This document shows positions 1 to 6,133 of a DNA stretch of 7,218 nucleotides, in pieces. Position 1 is the first letter of the stretch, and each line of letters starts with the position of its first letter. This DNA is from Lachnospiraceae bacterium. Lineage in GTDB: Bacteria; Bacillota; Clostridia; Lachnospirales; Lachnospiraceae. The stretch lies in contig CAAEUM010000195.1 in NCBI GenBank assembly GCA_900759225.1, positions 1-7,218 on the forward strand, in the 5' to 3' direction. A program made the translations under genes and the position numbers. Below the pieces are notes generated by a model. The model made no database searches. It saw only the letters and a program-made list of their open reading frames with translations, and was not told the DNA's origin.

Positions 1-1
1 C

Positions 2-1039
2 GTAAAGGAAGTGTATGTAAAAGACGAATCCTACCGCTTTGGACTTAATGCATTTAAGGTGCTGGGCGGCTCCTTCGCCATGGCACGCTACATTGCAAAG
101 GAAACAGGAAAGGACGTTTCTGAGCTTCCTTATTCCGTACTCACCTCTGACAAATTAAGAGAAGAGTTTGGCCAGGCAACCTTCTTTACTGCAACCGACG
201 GAAACCATGGACGCGGCGTTGCATGGGCTGCAAACCGTCTTGGACAGAAGGCTGTAGTACATATGCCGAAGGGTTCCACACAGACACGCCTTGAAAATAT
301 TGCAAAGGAAGGCGCCAAGGTAGATATCCAGGAAATGAACTATGACGACTGTGTACGCCTTGCAGCAAAGGAAGCTGCTGAAACACCAAGAGGCGTTATT
401 GTACAGGATACTGCATGGGACGGCTATGAGGAAATCCCCGCCTGGATCATGCAGGGCTACGGCACCATGGCCATGGAGGCCGGTGAACAGTTAAAAGACT
501 ACGGCTGCGAGCGCCCCACCCATATCTTCGTCCAGGCGGGCGTTGGCTCCCTGGCTGGTGCAGTTGTAGGCTACTTCGCAAACCTCTACGCTGACAACCC
601 GCCTGTATTTGTTGTTGTGGAAGCTGAGGCTGCTGCCTGCCTTTACAAAGGCGCTGCTGCCGGTGACGGTGAGATCCGCATTGTTGACGGCGATATGCAG
701 ACCATTATGGCCGGCCTTGCCTGCGGCGAACCAAATACCATTTCCTGGGATATCTTAAAGAACCATGTAAAGGTATTTGTTTCTGCTCCTGACTGGGTTG
801 CTGCAAACGGTATGCGTATGCTGGCAGCTCCTGTAAAGGGTGATGCCCCGATCACCTCCGGCGAATCCGGCGCTGCTCCATTTGGTACACTTGCTTCCGT
901 TATGACAATGGATGAGTACAAGGATTTAAGAGCTGATATCGGCCTGGATGAAAACTCAAAAGTACTGCTCTTCTCCACAGAAGGCGACACTGACCCGGAA
1001 CGCTACAAAAACATTGTGTGGAAGGGCCTGGACAAGTAA
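2..1039 (+). CDS. dpaL: Diaminopropionate ammonia-lyase (5' partial)
   Basis: This PLP-dependent fold-type II lyase converts 2,3-diaminopropionate to pyruvate and two ammonia in the cytosol; it is the YgeX/DpaL family. The frame is open from base 2 to a TAA at 1037-1039, giving 345 residues. The family is about 400 residues long, so roughly 55 N-terminal residues lie left of the window. The GTG at base 11 is an internal valine, not a start, because the conserved DESYRFGLNAFK block follows directly. Numbering from base 2, Lys19 of NAFK is the expected Schiff-base lysine. Asp66 in TDGNHGRG and an Asp in QDTAWDGY (136 or 140) are the likely equivalents of the two catalytic aspartates described for the E. 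coli enzyme. The glycine loop QAGVGS (178-183) should bind the PLP phosphate. SGESGA (286-291) and FSTEGDTDP (324-332) are further family blocks. It is followed after 55 bases by ygeY, with no terminator between. Nothing looks broken apart from the window edge. Confidence in identity is very high. Confidence 0.97.
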   Translation, partial: VKEVYVKDESYRFGLNAFKVLGGSFAMARYIAKETGKDVSELPYSVLTSDKLREEFGQATFFTATDGNHGRGVAWAANRLGQKAVVHMPKGSTQTRLENIAKEGAKVDIQEMNYDDCVRLAAKEAAETPRGVIVQDTAWDGYEEIPAWIMQGYGTMAMEAGEQLKDYGCERPTHIFVQAGVGSLAGAVVGYFANLYADNPPVFVVVEAEAAACLYKGAAAGDGEIRIVDGDMQTIMAGLACGEPNTISWDILKNHVKVFVSAPDWVAANGMRMLAAPVKGDAPITSGESGAAPFGTLASVMTMDEYKDLRADIGLDENSKVLLFSTEGDTDPERYKNIVWKGLDK

Positions 1040-1080
1040 AAAAGGTTTTAATGCAACTTATTTATGAAATGATCATACAT

Positions 1081-1086
1081 GGAGGG
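1081..1086 (+). promoter_or_regulatory. Ribosome binding site deciding the ygeY start
   Basis: GGAGGG lies 2 bases before the ATG at 1089 and 8 bases before the in-frame ATG at 1095. The second spacing is normal and the first is too short, so translation most likely begins at 1095. The two starts differ by only two residues (Met-Lys). Confidence 0.75.
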
Positions 1087-1094
1087 AAATGAAA

Positions 1095-2411
1095 ATGAAT
1101 CTGGATTATGGAAAAATCAAAGAGGCTGCAAAGGCTTACGAAGCTGACATGACAAAGTTTTTACGTGAAATCGTTAAGAACCCCGGTGAAAGCTGCGACG
1201 AGAAGGCTCACATCGACCGAATTGCTGAGGAAATGAGAAAGCTTGACTTTACCAAGGTTGAGATTGACCCAATGGGCAACGTACTTGGCTACATGGGTAC
1301 CGGAAAGACCCTGATTGCATTTGATGCCCACATTGATACCGTTGGTATCGGAAACAAGGCAAACTGGGAATTTGACCCATACGAAGGCTATGAGACCGAA
1401 ACTGAGATCGGCGGCCGCGGCGTATCTGACCAGTGCGGCGGTATCGTATCTGCTGTTTACGGCGCTAAGATCATGAAGGATTTAGGAATGTTAAGCGACA
1501 AGTACACCGTTCTTGTTACTGGTACCGTACAGGAGGAAGACTGTGACGGACTTTGCTGGCAGTACATTATCAATGAAGATAAGGTTCGCCCTGAATTCGT
1601 TGTATCTACAGAGCCTACAGACGGCGGCATCTACCGCGGACAGAGAGGACGTATGGAGATCCGCGTAGATGTTAAGGGCGTTTCCTGCCATGGTTCCGCA
1701 CCGGAGCGCGGTGACAACGCGATCTATAAGATGGCTGATATCCTTCAGGATGTGCGCTCCCTCAACGAAAATGATGCTGCAGATGACAAAGAAGTAAAGG
1801 GTCTTGTAAAAATGCTGGATAAGAAGTACAATCCTGAGTGGGAAGAGGCTAATTTCCTTGGACGCGGTACTGTTACAGTTTCCGAGATCTTCTTTACCTC
1901 CCCAAGCCGCTGTGCAGTCGCTGATTCCTGTTCCGTATCCCTTGACCGCCGCATGACTGCTGGCGAAACCTGGGAAAGCTGCCTGGATGAGATCCGTGCC
2001 CTTCCGTCTGTTAAGAAGTACGGAGAGGATGTAACCGTATCCATGTACGAGTATTCCCGTCCTTCCTACAAGGGACTTACATATCCGATCGAGTGCTACT
2101 TCCCAACCTGGGTCATCCCGAAGGATCATGATGTAACAAAGGCTCTGGAGGATGCTTACAAGAACCTGTTCGGTGAGGAGCGTATCGGCGCTGAGGAGAC
2201 ACTGGCAATGAGAACCGCCCGTCCTCTTACTGACAAGTGGACCTTCTCCACCAACGGCGTATCCATCATGGGCCGCAACGGCATCCCATGCATCGGCTTT
2301 GGTCCGGGCGCTGAGGCTCAGGCACATGCTCCAAACGAGAAGACCTGGAAGCAGGATCTTGTAACCTGCGCAGCTGTTTACGCAGCACTTCCTGCAACCT
2401 ACTGCAAATAA
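1095..2411 (+). CDS. ygeY: YgeY family M20-type metallohydrolase (selenium metabolism/purine catabolism locus)
   Basis: This is a cytosolic M20 zinc-dependent amidohydrolase of the YgeY group, 438 residues from the preferred ATG. The metal-site pattern is complete: His79-Ile-Asp81 in FDAHIDTVG, bridging Asp112 in [10 protein letters not shown], Glu147 (general base) and Glu148 in QEEDCDG, Glu173 in STEPTDG, and His411 in AQAHAPNEK. The central dimerisation domain (about 185-325) carries [14 protein letters not shown] with His199. YgeY members are annotated as peptidases or selenium-metabolism hydrolases, but their position beside ygeX, ygeW and hydantoinase genes argues for a ureido or amide intermediate of purine breakdown as substrate; that part is inference. 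Compared with E. coli YgeY (about 403 residues, from memory) it is about 35 residues longer, with extra sequence near 222-255 and 360-380; the second insertion precedes the conserved [10 protein letters not shown] block. It is flanked by dpaL and ygeW on the same strand. Family assignment is secure; the exact substrate is not. Confidence 0.95.
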   Translation: MNLDYGKIKEAAKAYEADMTKFLREIVKNPGESCDEKAHIDRIAEEMRKLDFTKVEIDPMGNVLGYMGTGKTLIAFDAHIDTVGIGNKANWEFDPYEGYETETEIGGRGVSDQCGGIVSAVYGAKIMKDLGMLSDKYTVLVTGTVQEEDCDGLCWQYIINEDKVRPEFVVSTEPTDGGIYRGQRGRMEIRVDVKGVSCHGSAPERGDNAIYKMADILQDVRSLNENDAADDKEVKGLVKMLDKKYNPEWEEANFLGRGTVTVSEIFFTSPSRCAVADSCSVSLDRRMTAGETWESCLDEIRALPSVKKYGEDVTVSMYEYSRPSYKGLTYPIECYFPTWVIPKDHDVTKALEDAYKNLFGEERIGAEETLAMRTARPLTDKWTFSTNGVSIMGRNGIPCIGFGPGAEAQAHAPNEKTWKQDLVTCAAVYAALPATYCK

Positions 2412-2439
2412 TCAGCCATACGTGAAGATACATGGCTGA
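2412..2439 (+). other. Small hairpin in the ygeY-ygeW gap
   Basis: TCAGCCAT (2412-2419) and ATGGCTGA (2432-2439) are perfect 8-base inverted repeats around a 12-base loop, immediately after the ygeY stop. No run of T follows, so this is not a convincing intrinsic terminator. It could act as an RNA processing or stability element, or be a weak pause. The rest of the 79-base gap is AT-rich and leads into the ygeW ribosome binding site at 2475-2480. Confidence 0.45.
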
Positions 2440-2490
2440 ATTGTTGCTGAACCCAACACAATATTAAACTTAAAAAGGAGTTAAACATTC

Positions 2491-3684
2491 ATGAAAACAT
2501 TACAGGATTACATTGACAAGTTAAATTCTTTAAACTTCAAAGAAATGTATGAGAACGATTTCTTCCTTACCTGGGAGAAGACAGATGACGAGCTGGAGGC
2601 TGTATGGACACTGGCTGACGCCCTGCGCTTCATGAGAGAAAATAACATCTCTACCAAAGTATTTGAGAGCGGCCTTGGCATCTCCTTATTCCGCGACAAC
2701 TCCACACGTACCCGTTTCTCCTTTGCTTCCGCCTGCAACCTTTTAGGACTGGAAGTACAGGATCTGGACGAGGGCAAGAGCCAGGTAGCTCATGGCGAGA
2801 CAGTCCGCGAAACAGCTAACATGATCTCCTTCATGGCAGATGTGATCGGTATCCGCGACGATATGTATATCGGCAAGGGAAATGCTTACATGCATGAGGT
2901 TGTTGACGCTGTAACCCAGGGCTACAAGGACGGCATCCTGGAGCAGAAGCCAACCCTGGTTAACTTACAGTGCGATATTGACCACCCAACCCAGTGTATG
3001 GCTGATATGCTCCACATCATCCATGAGTTCGGCGGCATCGAAAACTTAAAGGGCAAAAAGCTGGCTATGACCTGGGCTTACTCTCCTTCCTACGGAAAGC
3101 CTCTGTCTGTTCCTCAGGGCGTGATCGGCCTGATGACACGTATGGGAATGGAAGTTGTCCTGGCTCATCCGGAAGGCTATGAGGTCATGCCTGAGGTTGA
3201 GGAGGTTGCTAAGAAGAACGCTGAGAAATCCGGCGGCTCCTTCCGCGTATCCCATGACATGGCTGACGCATTTAAGGATGCGGATATCGTTTATCCAAAG
3301 AGCTGGGCTCCATTTGCAGCAATGGAAAAGAGAACCAACCTCTACGGCGAGGGCGATACAGAAGGCATCAAGGCTCTGGAGAAAGAGCTGCTGGCTCAGA
3401 ACGCACAGCACAAAGACTGGTGCTGCACCGAGGAGCTTATGAAGACCACAAAGGACGGAAAGGCCCTGTACCTGCACTGCCTGCCAGCTGACATCAATGA
3501 TGTAAGCTGCAAGGACGGAGAGGTTGAGGCAAGCGTATTTGACCGCTACCGCGATCCTCTGTACAAGGAAGCAAGCTACAAGCCATATGTAATCGCAGCT
3601 ATGATCATGCTGGCTAAGTTCGCTGACCCGGCTGACATCTTAAAGAAGCTGGAAGATAGAGGAACACCAAGGGTATTTAAGTAA
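2491..3684 (+). CDS. ygeW: Knotted carbamoyltransferase YgeW
   Basis: This 397-residue protein belongs to the aspartate/ornithine carbamoyltransferase superfamily, YgeW subgroup (the 'unknown transcarbamylase', with a trefoil-knotted chain; E. coli homologue about 396 residues). The carbamoyl-phosphate domain has FRDNSTRTRFS, with STRTR at 71-75, and DIDHPTQ with HPTQ at 165-168; HCLPADI (329-335) closes the active site. The ornithine-specific loop DxxxSMG is absent and VYPKSWAPF (267-275) occupies that region, so this is not an anabolic ornithine enzyme. AHGETVRETANM (100-111) and MTWAYSPSYGKPLSVPQG (193-210) are strongly characteristic of YgeW. The start is supported by AAGGAG at 2475-2480, 10 bases upstream. 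Context with a diaminopropionate lyase and a carbamate kinase suggests it runs in the catabolic direction, phosphorolysing a ureido-propionate intermediate to diaminopropionate and carbamoyl phosphate; this is inferred from neighbours. A strong terminator follows it. Confidence 0.96.
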   Translation: MKTLQDYIDKLNSLNFKEMYENDFFLTWEKTDDELEAVWTLADALRFMRENNISTKVFESGLGISLFRDNSTRTRFSFASACNLLGLEVQDLDEGKSQVAHGETVRETANMISFMADVIGIRDDMYIGKGNAYMHEVVDAVTQGYKDGILEQKPTLVNLQCDIDHPTQCMADMLHIIHEFGGIENLKGKKLAMTWAYSPSYGKPLSVPQGVIGLMTRMGMEVVLAHPEGYEVMPEVEEVAKKNAEKSGGSFRVSHDMADAFKDADIVYPKSWAPFAAMEKRTNLYGEGDTEGIKALEKELLAQNAQHKDWCCTEELMKTTKDGKALYLHCLPADINDVSCKDGEVEASVFDRYRDPLYKEASYKPYVIAAMIMLAKFADPADILKKLEDRGTPRVFK

Positions 3685-3700
3685 GATGTAACAAACATCT

Positions 3701-3732
3701 GGGCTGTTGGACCAAGTCCAGCAGCCCTTTTT
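3701..3732 (+). terminator. Intrinsic terminator after ygeW
   Basis: A 12-base-pair stem, GGGCTGTTGGAC (3701-3712) with GTCCAGCAGCCC (3716-3727), has one G-T pair and a CAA loop, and is followed directly by five T (3728-3732). It starts 16 bases after the ygeW stop. All the parts of a Rho-independent terminator are present. It separates dpaL-ygeY-ygeW from the kinase-transporter pair, so either the downstream genes rely on read-through or there is a promoter in the short remaining gap, where I see no good one. Confidence 0.9.
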
Positions 3733-3760
3733 GCGCCTGTTTACCGGAATTTAATGTATA

Positions 3761-3767
3761 AAGGGGA
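3761..3767 (+). promoter_or_regulatory. Ribosome binding site deciding the carbamate kinase start
   Basis: AAGGGGA ends 7 bases before the ATG at 3775 and lies downstream of the in-frame ATG at 3754. The upstream ATG has no ribosome binding site of its own and would add only seven residues (MYKGEYK), so the start at 3775 is preferred. Confidence 0.75.
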
Positions 3768-3774
3768 ATATAAA

Positions 3775-4728
3775 ATGGAAGCTAAAAAGAAAAAACGAAT
3801 TGTCATTGCCCTGGGCGGAAATGCTCTTGGAAACACCCTTCCGGAGCAGATGAAGGCAGTAAAGATCACTGCAAAAGCCATTGTAGACCTGATTGAAGAA
3901 GGCTGCGAGGTAATTGTTGCCCATGGAAACGGCCCTCAGGTGGGCATGATAAATAACGCCATGGCTGCCCTCAGCCGGGAAGATGAAAAACAGCCCAACA
4001 CACCGCTCTCCGTCTGCGTTGCCATGAGCCAGGCCTATATTGGCTATGATCTGCAGAACGCACTGAGGGAAGAGCTTTATAACCGCGATATCTGCGATAT
4101 CCCTGTTGCCACCATGATCACACAGGTCCGCGTTGATGCAGATGACCCGGCATTTGATAGTCCCTCCAAACCGATCGGCCATTTTATGACAGAGGAACAG
4201 GCCAGACTTGCTGAGGAAAAATATGGCTATATTATGAAGGAGGATTCCGGCCGCGGCTACCGTCGCGTGGTTGCATCTCCAAAGCCTGCTGAAATCGTGG
4301 AGATTGGAGCAATCCGCTCTCTGGTAAATTCCGGGCAGCTGGTCATAGCCTGCGGCGGCGGCGGCATCCCTGTAACACGCCAGGGCAATCATTTAAGAGG
4401 CGCCAGCGCTGTGATCGACAAGGATTTTGCCAGCGAACTTTTAGCGGAAGAGCTGGATGCAGATTTCCTCATTATCCTCACTGCAGTTGAAAAAGTTGCT
4501 GTTAACTTCGGAAAGCCGGAAGAGAAATGGCTGGATGACCTGGATACAGAAACAGCGAGAGCTTATATAAAGGAGGGACATTTTGCTCCTGGCTCCATGC
4601 TTCCTAAGGTTCAGGCTGCCGTTAAATTTGCTGAGTCCAAACCAGGACGCACTTCTCTCATTACCCTTCTGGAAAAAGCCAAAGACGGCATCCAGGGCAA
4701 GACCGGTACCCATATCCATCTTGCATAA
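3775..4728 (+). CDS. arcC: Carbamate kinase (YqeA/ArcC type)
   Basis: Carbamate kinase transfers phosphate from carbamoyl phosphate (via carbamate) to ADP, giving ATP, CO2 and ammonia. From the preferred start it has 317 residues, close to the usual 310-315. It belongs to the amino-acid kinase fold. Visible blocks are ALGGNA (12-17), AHGNGPQVG (49-57), SVCVAMSQAYIGYDLQNAL (79-97), DSGRGYRRVVASPKP (157-171), CGGGGIPV (193-200), AVIDKDFAS (212-220), LTAVEKV (235-241) and GSMLPKV (273-279); all look intact. It resembles E. coli YqeA, the kinase of the ygeXYW locus, more than arginine-deiminase operon kinases, and no arginine deiminase or ornithine carbamoyltransferase gene is nearby. The likely source of carbamoyl phosphate is therefore YgeW. 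The N-terminus has a short lysine run (KKKK, 4-7). It lies 42 bases beyond the terminator that follows ygeW, and its stop overlaps the ribosome binding site of the transporter gene. Identity is very secure. Confidence 0.96.
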   Translation: MEAKKKKRIVIALGGNALGNTLPEQMKAVKITAKAIVDLIEEGCEVIVAHGNGPQVGMINNAMAALSREDEKQPNTPLSVCVAMSQAYIGYDLQNALREELYNRDICDIPVATMITQVRVDADDPAFDSPSKPIGHFMTEEQARLAEEKYGYIMKEDSGRGYRRVVASPKPAEIVEIGAIRSLVNSGQLVIACGGGGIPVTRQGNHLRGASAVIDKDFASELLAEELDADFLIILTAVEKVAVNFGKPEEKWLDDLDTETARAYIKEGHFAPGSMLPKVQAAVKFAESKPGRTSLITLLEKAKDGIQGKTGTHIHLA

Positions 4729-4735
4729 GGAGGGG
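4727..4735 (+). promoter_or_regulatory. Ribosome binding site of the NCS2 transporter gene, overlapping the kinase stop
   Basis: AAGGAGGGG begins inside the kinase TAA (4726-4728) and ends 8 bases before the ATG at 4744. The overlap suggests coupled translation of kinase and permease from one message and fixes the permease start. Confidence 0.85.
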
Positions 4736-4743
4736 AATTTACT

Positions 4744-6075
4744 ATGAATACGGCAAAACAGCATGGGTCGCTGTTTGAAATGGACGGCATTCCCAAAATA
4801 AGTCAGGCCCTCCCCATGGCGCTGCAGCATGTAGTCGCAATGATCGTGGGATGCGTAACCCCTGCTATCATCATCTCCGGGGCAGCCGGGCTTGACAGCG
4901 CTGACAAAGTGCTTTTAATCCAGGCCTCCCTGGTGGTTTCTGCCCTGGCTACCTTCCTGCAGCTTTTCCCCATCGGAAGCAAAAAAGGCTTCCATCTGGG
5001 GGCCGGGCTTCCTGTAATCCTTGGTGTAAGCTTTGCCTATGTGCCAAGCATGCAGGCCATTGCAGAGCAGTCCGGCATTTCTGCCATTTTAGGCGCACAG
5101 GTAGTGGGCGGTATCTGCGCCCTGATCGTAGGGCTTACCATCAGCAAGATCCGCAGGTTCTTCCCTCCGCTGATCACAGGAACCGTTGTATTTACCATTG
5201 GACTCTCCCTGTATCCCACTGCCATTAATTACATGGCAGGCGGTGCCGGGCAGCCGGGCTACGGCTCCTGGCAGAACTGGCTTATCGCTATTTTTACCCT
5301 GATCGTAGTAACGGTGTTAAATCACTATGCCAAGGGCTTTTTAAAGCTGTCCTCCATCCTGGTGGGAATGCTGGCAGGCTATCTGGTCTCCATCCCCTTC
5401 GGCATGGTAAGCTTTGACAGTGTAGCTGAAGCCGGAGTGATCCAGCTTCCTCAGGTAATGCATTTTGGTATCAGCTTTGAGCCTTCTGCCTGCGTAGCCA
5501 TTGGAATCCTCTTTGTTATCAACGCAGTCCAGGCAATCGGCGACTTCTCTGCCACCACAGCAGGAGGACTTGACCGGGAGCCAACTACAGATGAGCTGCG
5601 GGGTGCTATTTTGGGCTATGGGATCTCCAACATTATCGGCGCAGGCCTTGGCTGCCTTCCTACTGCTACCTACAGCCAGAACGTAGGGATCGTATCCACA
5701 ACAAAGGTAGTAAACCGTATTACCCTTGGACTGGCCGGACTGATCATCCTTGTCGCCGGACTGTTTCCAAAGTTCTCCGCCCTGCTGACAACGATTCCCT
5801 ATGCTGTCCTTGGCGGTGCAACCGTATCCGTATTTGCCTCTATTGCCATGACCGGTATGAAGCTGGTCATGACAGAAGATATGAATTTCCGCAATACCTC
5901 CATTGTAGGCCTTGCCGCTGCTCTGGGAATGGGTATTTCCCAGGCCTCTGCATCCCTGTCTGCGTTTCCTGACTGGGTGACAACGATTTTCGGCAAGTCT
6001 CCAGTGGTGATCGCAACCCTGGTGGCCGTTTTCCTGAACGTGACGCTTCCCAAAGGGGATGGAACAAAAGCCTGA
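4744..6075 (+). CDS. NCS2 (NAT) family purine/xanthine permease
   Basis: This is a 443-residue inner-membrane nucleobase:cation symporter-2 protein of the uracil-xanthine permease family, expected to import a purine by proton symport. It has many hydrophobic segments consistent with the family's 14-helix, two-inverted-repeat fold and no cleavable signal peptide. ALQHVVAM (26-33) carries the conserved Gln-His of helix 1. QNVGIVSTTK (312-321) matches the NAT signature [QEP]-N-x-G-x(4)-T-[RKG] exactly. VQAIGDFSATT (262-272) corresponds to the helix 8 substrate motif, with Gln263 where XanQ/UapA-type carriers have Glu, and GYG (291-293) lies where GDG is usual. Those two swaps make exact substrate prediction (xanthine, urate or another purine) unsafe. 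The gene starts 15 bases after carbamate kinase, which implies co-transcription, and its position makes it the likely importer for the purine-breakdown genes upstream. A bidirectional terminator follows. Family is secure; substrate is inferred. Confidence 0.94.
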   Translation: MNTAKQHGSLFEMDGIPKISQALPMALQHVVAMIVGCVTPAIIISGAAGLDSADKVLLIQASLVVSALATFLQLFPIGSKKGFHLGAGLPVILGVSFAYVPSMQAIAEQSGISAILGAQVVGGICALIVGLTISKIRRFFPPLITGTVVFTIGLSLYPTAINYMAGGAGQPGYGSWQNWLIAIFTLIVVTVLNHYAKGFLKLSSILVGMLAGYLVSIPFGMVSFDSVAEAGVIQLPQVMHFGISFEPSACVAIGILFVINAVQAIGDFSATTAGGLDREPTTDELRGAILGYGISNIIGAGLGCLPTATYSQNVGIVSTTKVVNRITLGLAGLIILVAGLFPKFSALLTTIPYAVLGGATVSVFASIAMTGMKLVMTEDMNFRNTSIVGLAAALGMGISQASASLSAFPDWVTTIFGKSPVVIATLVAVFLNVTLPKGDGTKA

Positions 6076-6081
6076 ATACGT

Positions 6082-6131
6082 AAAAAAAAGTGCTTCCGGA
6101 CTTATTTCTAATTTCCGGCGCACTTCTTTTT
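6082..6131. terminator. Bidirectional intrinsic terminator between convergent genes
   Basis: AAGTGC (6088-6093) pairs with GCACTT (6120-6125) and CCGGA (6096-6100) with TCCGG (6114-6118), with a small TT/C internal loop and a 13-base terminal loop. An A run (6082-6089) precedes the stem and a T run (6127-6131) follows it, so the structure has a U tail when read from either strand. It lies 7 bases past the permease stop on + and 4 bases past the DMT permease stop on -. Confidence 0.88.
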
Positions 6132-6133
6132 GT

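Noticed and set aside
11..13. GTG as the start of dpaL
   Set aside because: The frame is open to the window edge and the conserved DESYRFGLNAFK region follows at once, so about 55 residues of the family are still missing upstream.
1491..2327. 278-codon open frame on the - strand inside ygeY
   Set aside because: It lies wholly antisense to a gene with full family motifs, has no ribosome binding site of note, and its translation shows no recognisable domain.
3733..3762. Promoter for carbamate kinase between the terminator and the start (TTGCGC, TAATGT, TATAAA)
   Set aside because: The hexamers that resemble -35 and -10 sites have spacings of about 11-15 bases, which is too short for a standard promoter.
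3751..4392. 213-codon open frame on the - strand opposite carbamate kinase
   Set aside because: Fully overlaps an intact conserved kinase gene; no recognisable protein features.
2..6075. In-frame UGA (selenocysteine) codons, sought because the locus is linked to selenium enzymes
   Set aside because: No gene here is interrupted by TGA; the selenium link concerns molybdenum hydroxylases outside this window.
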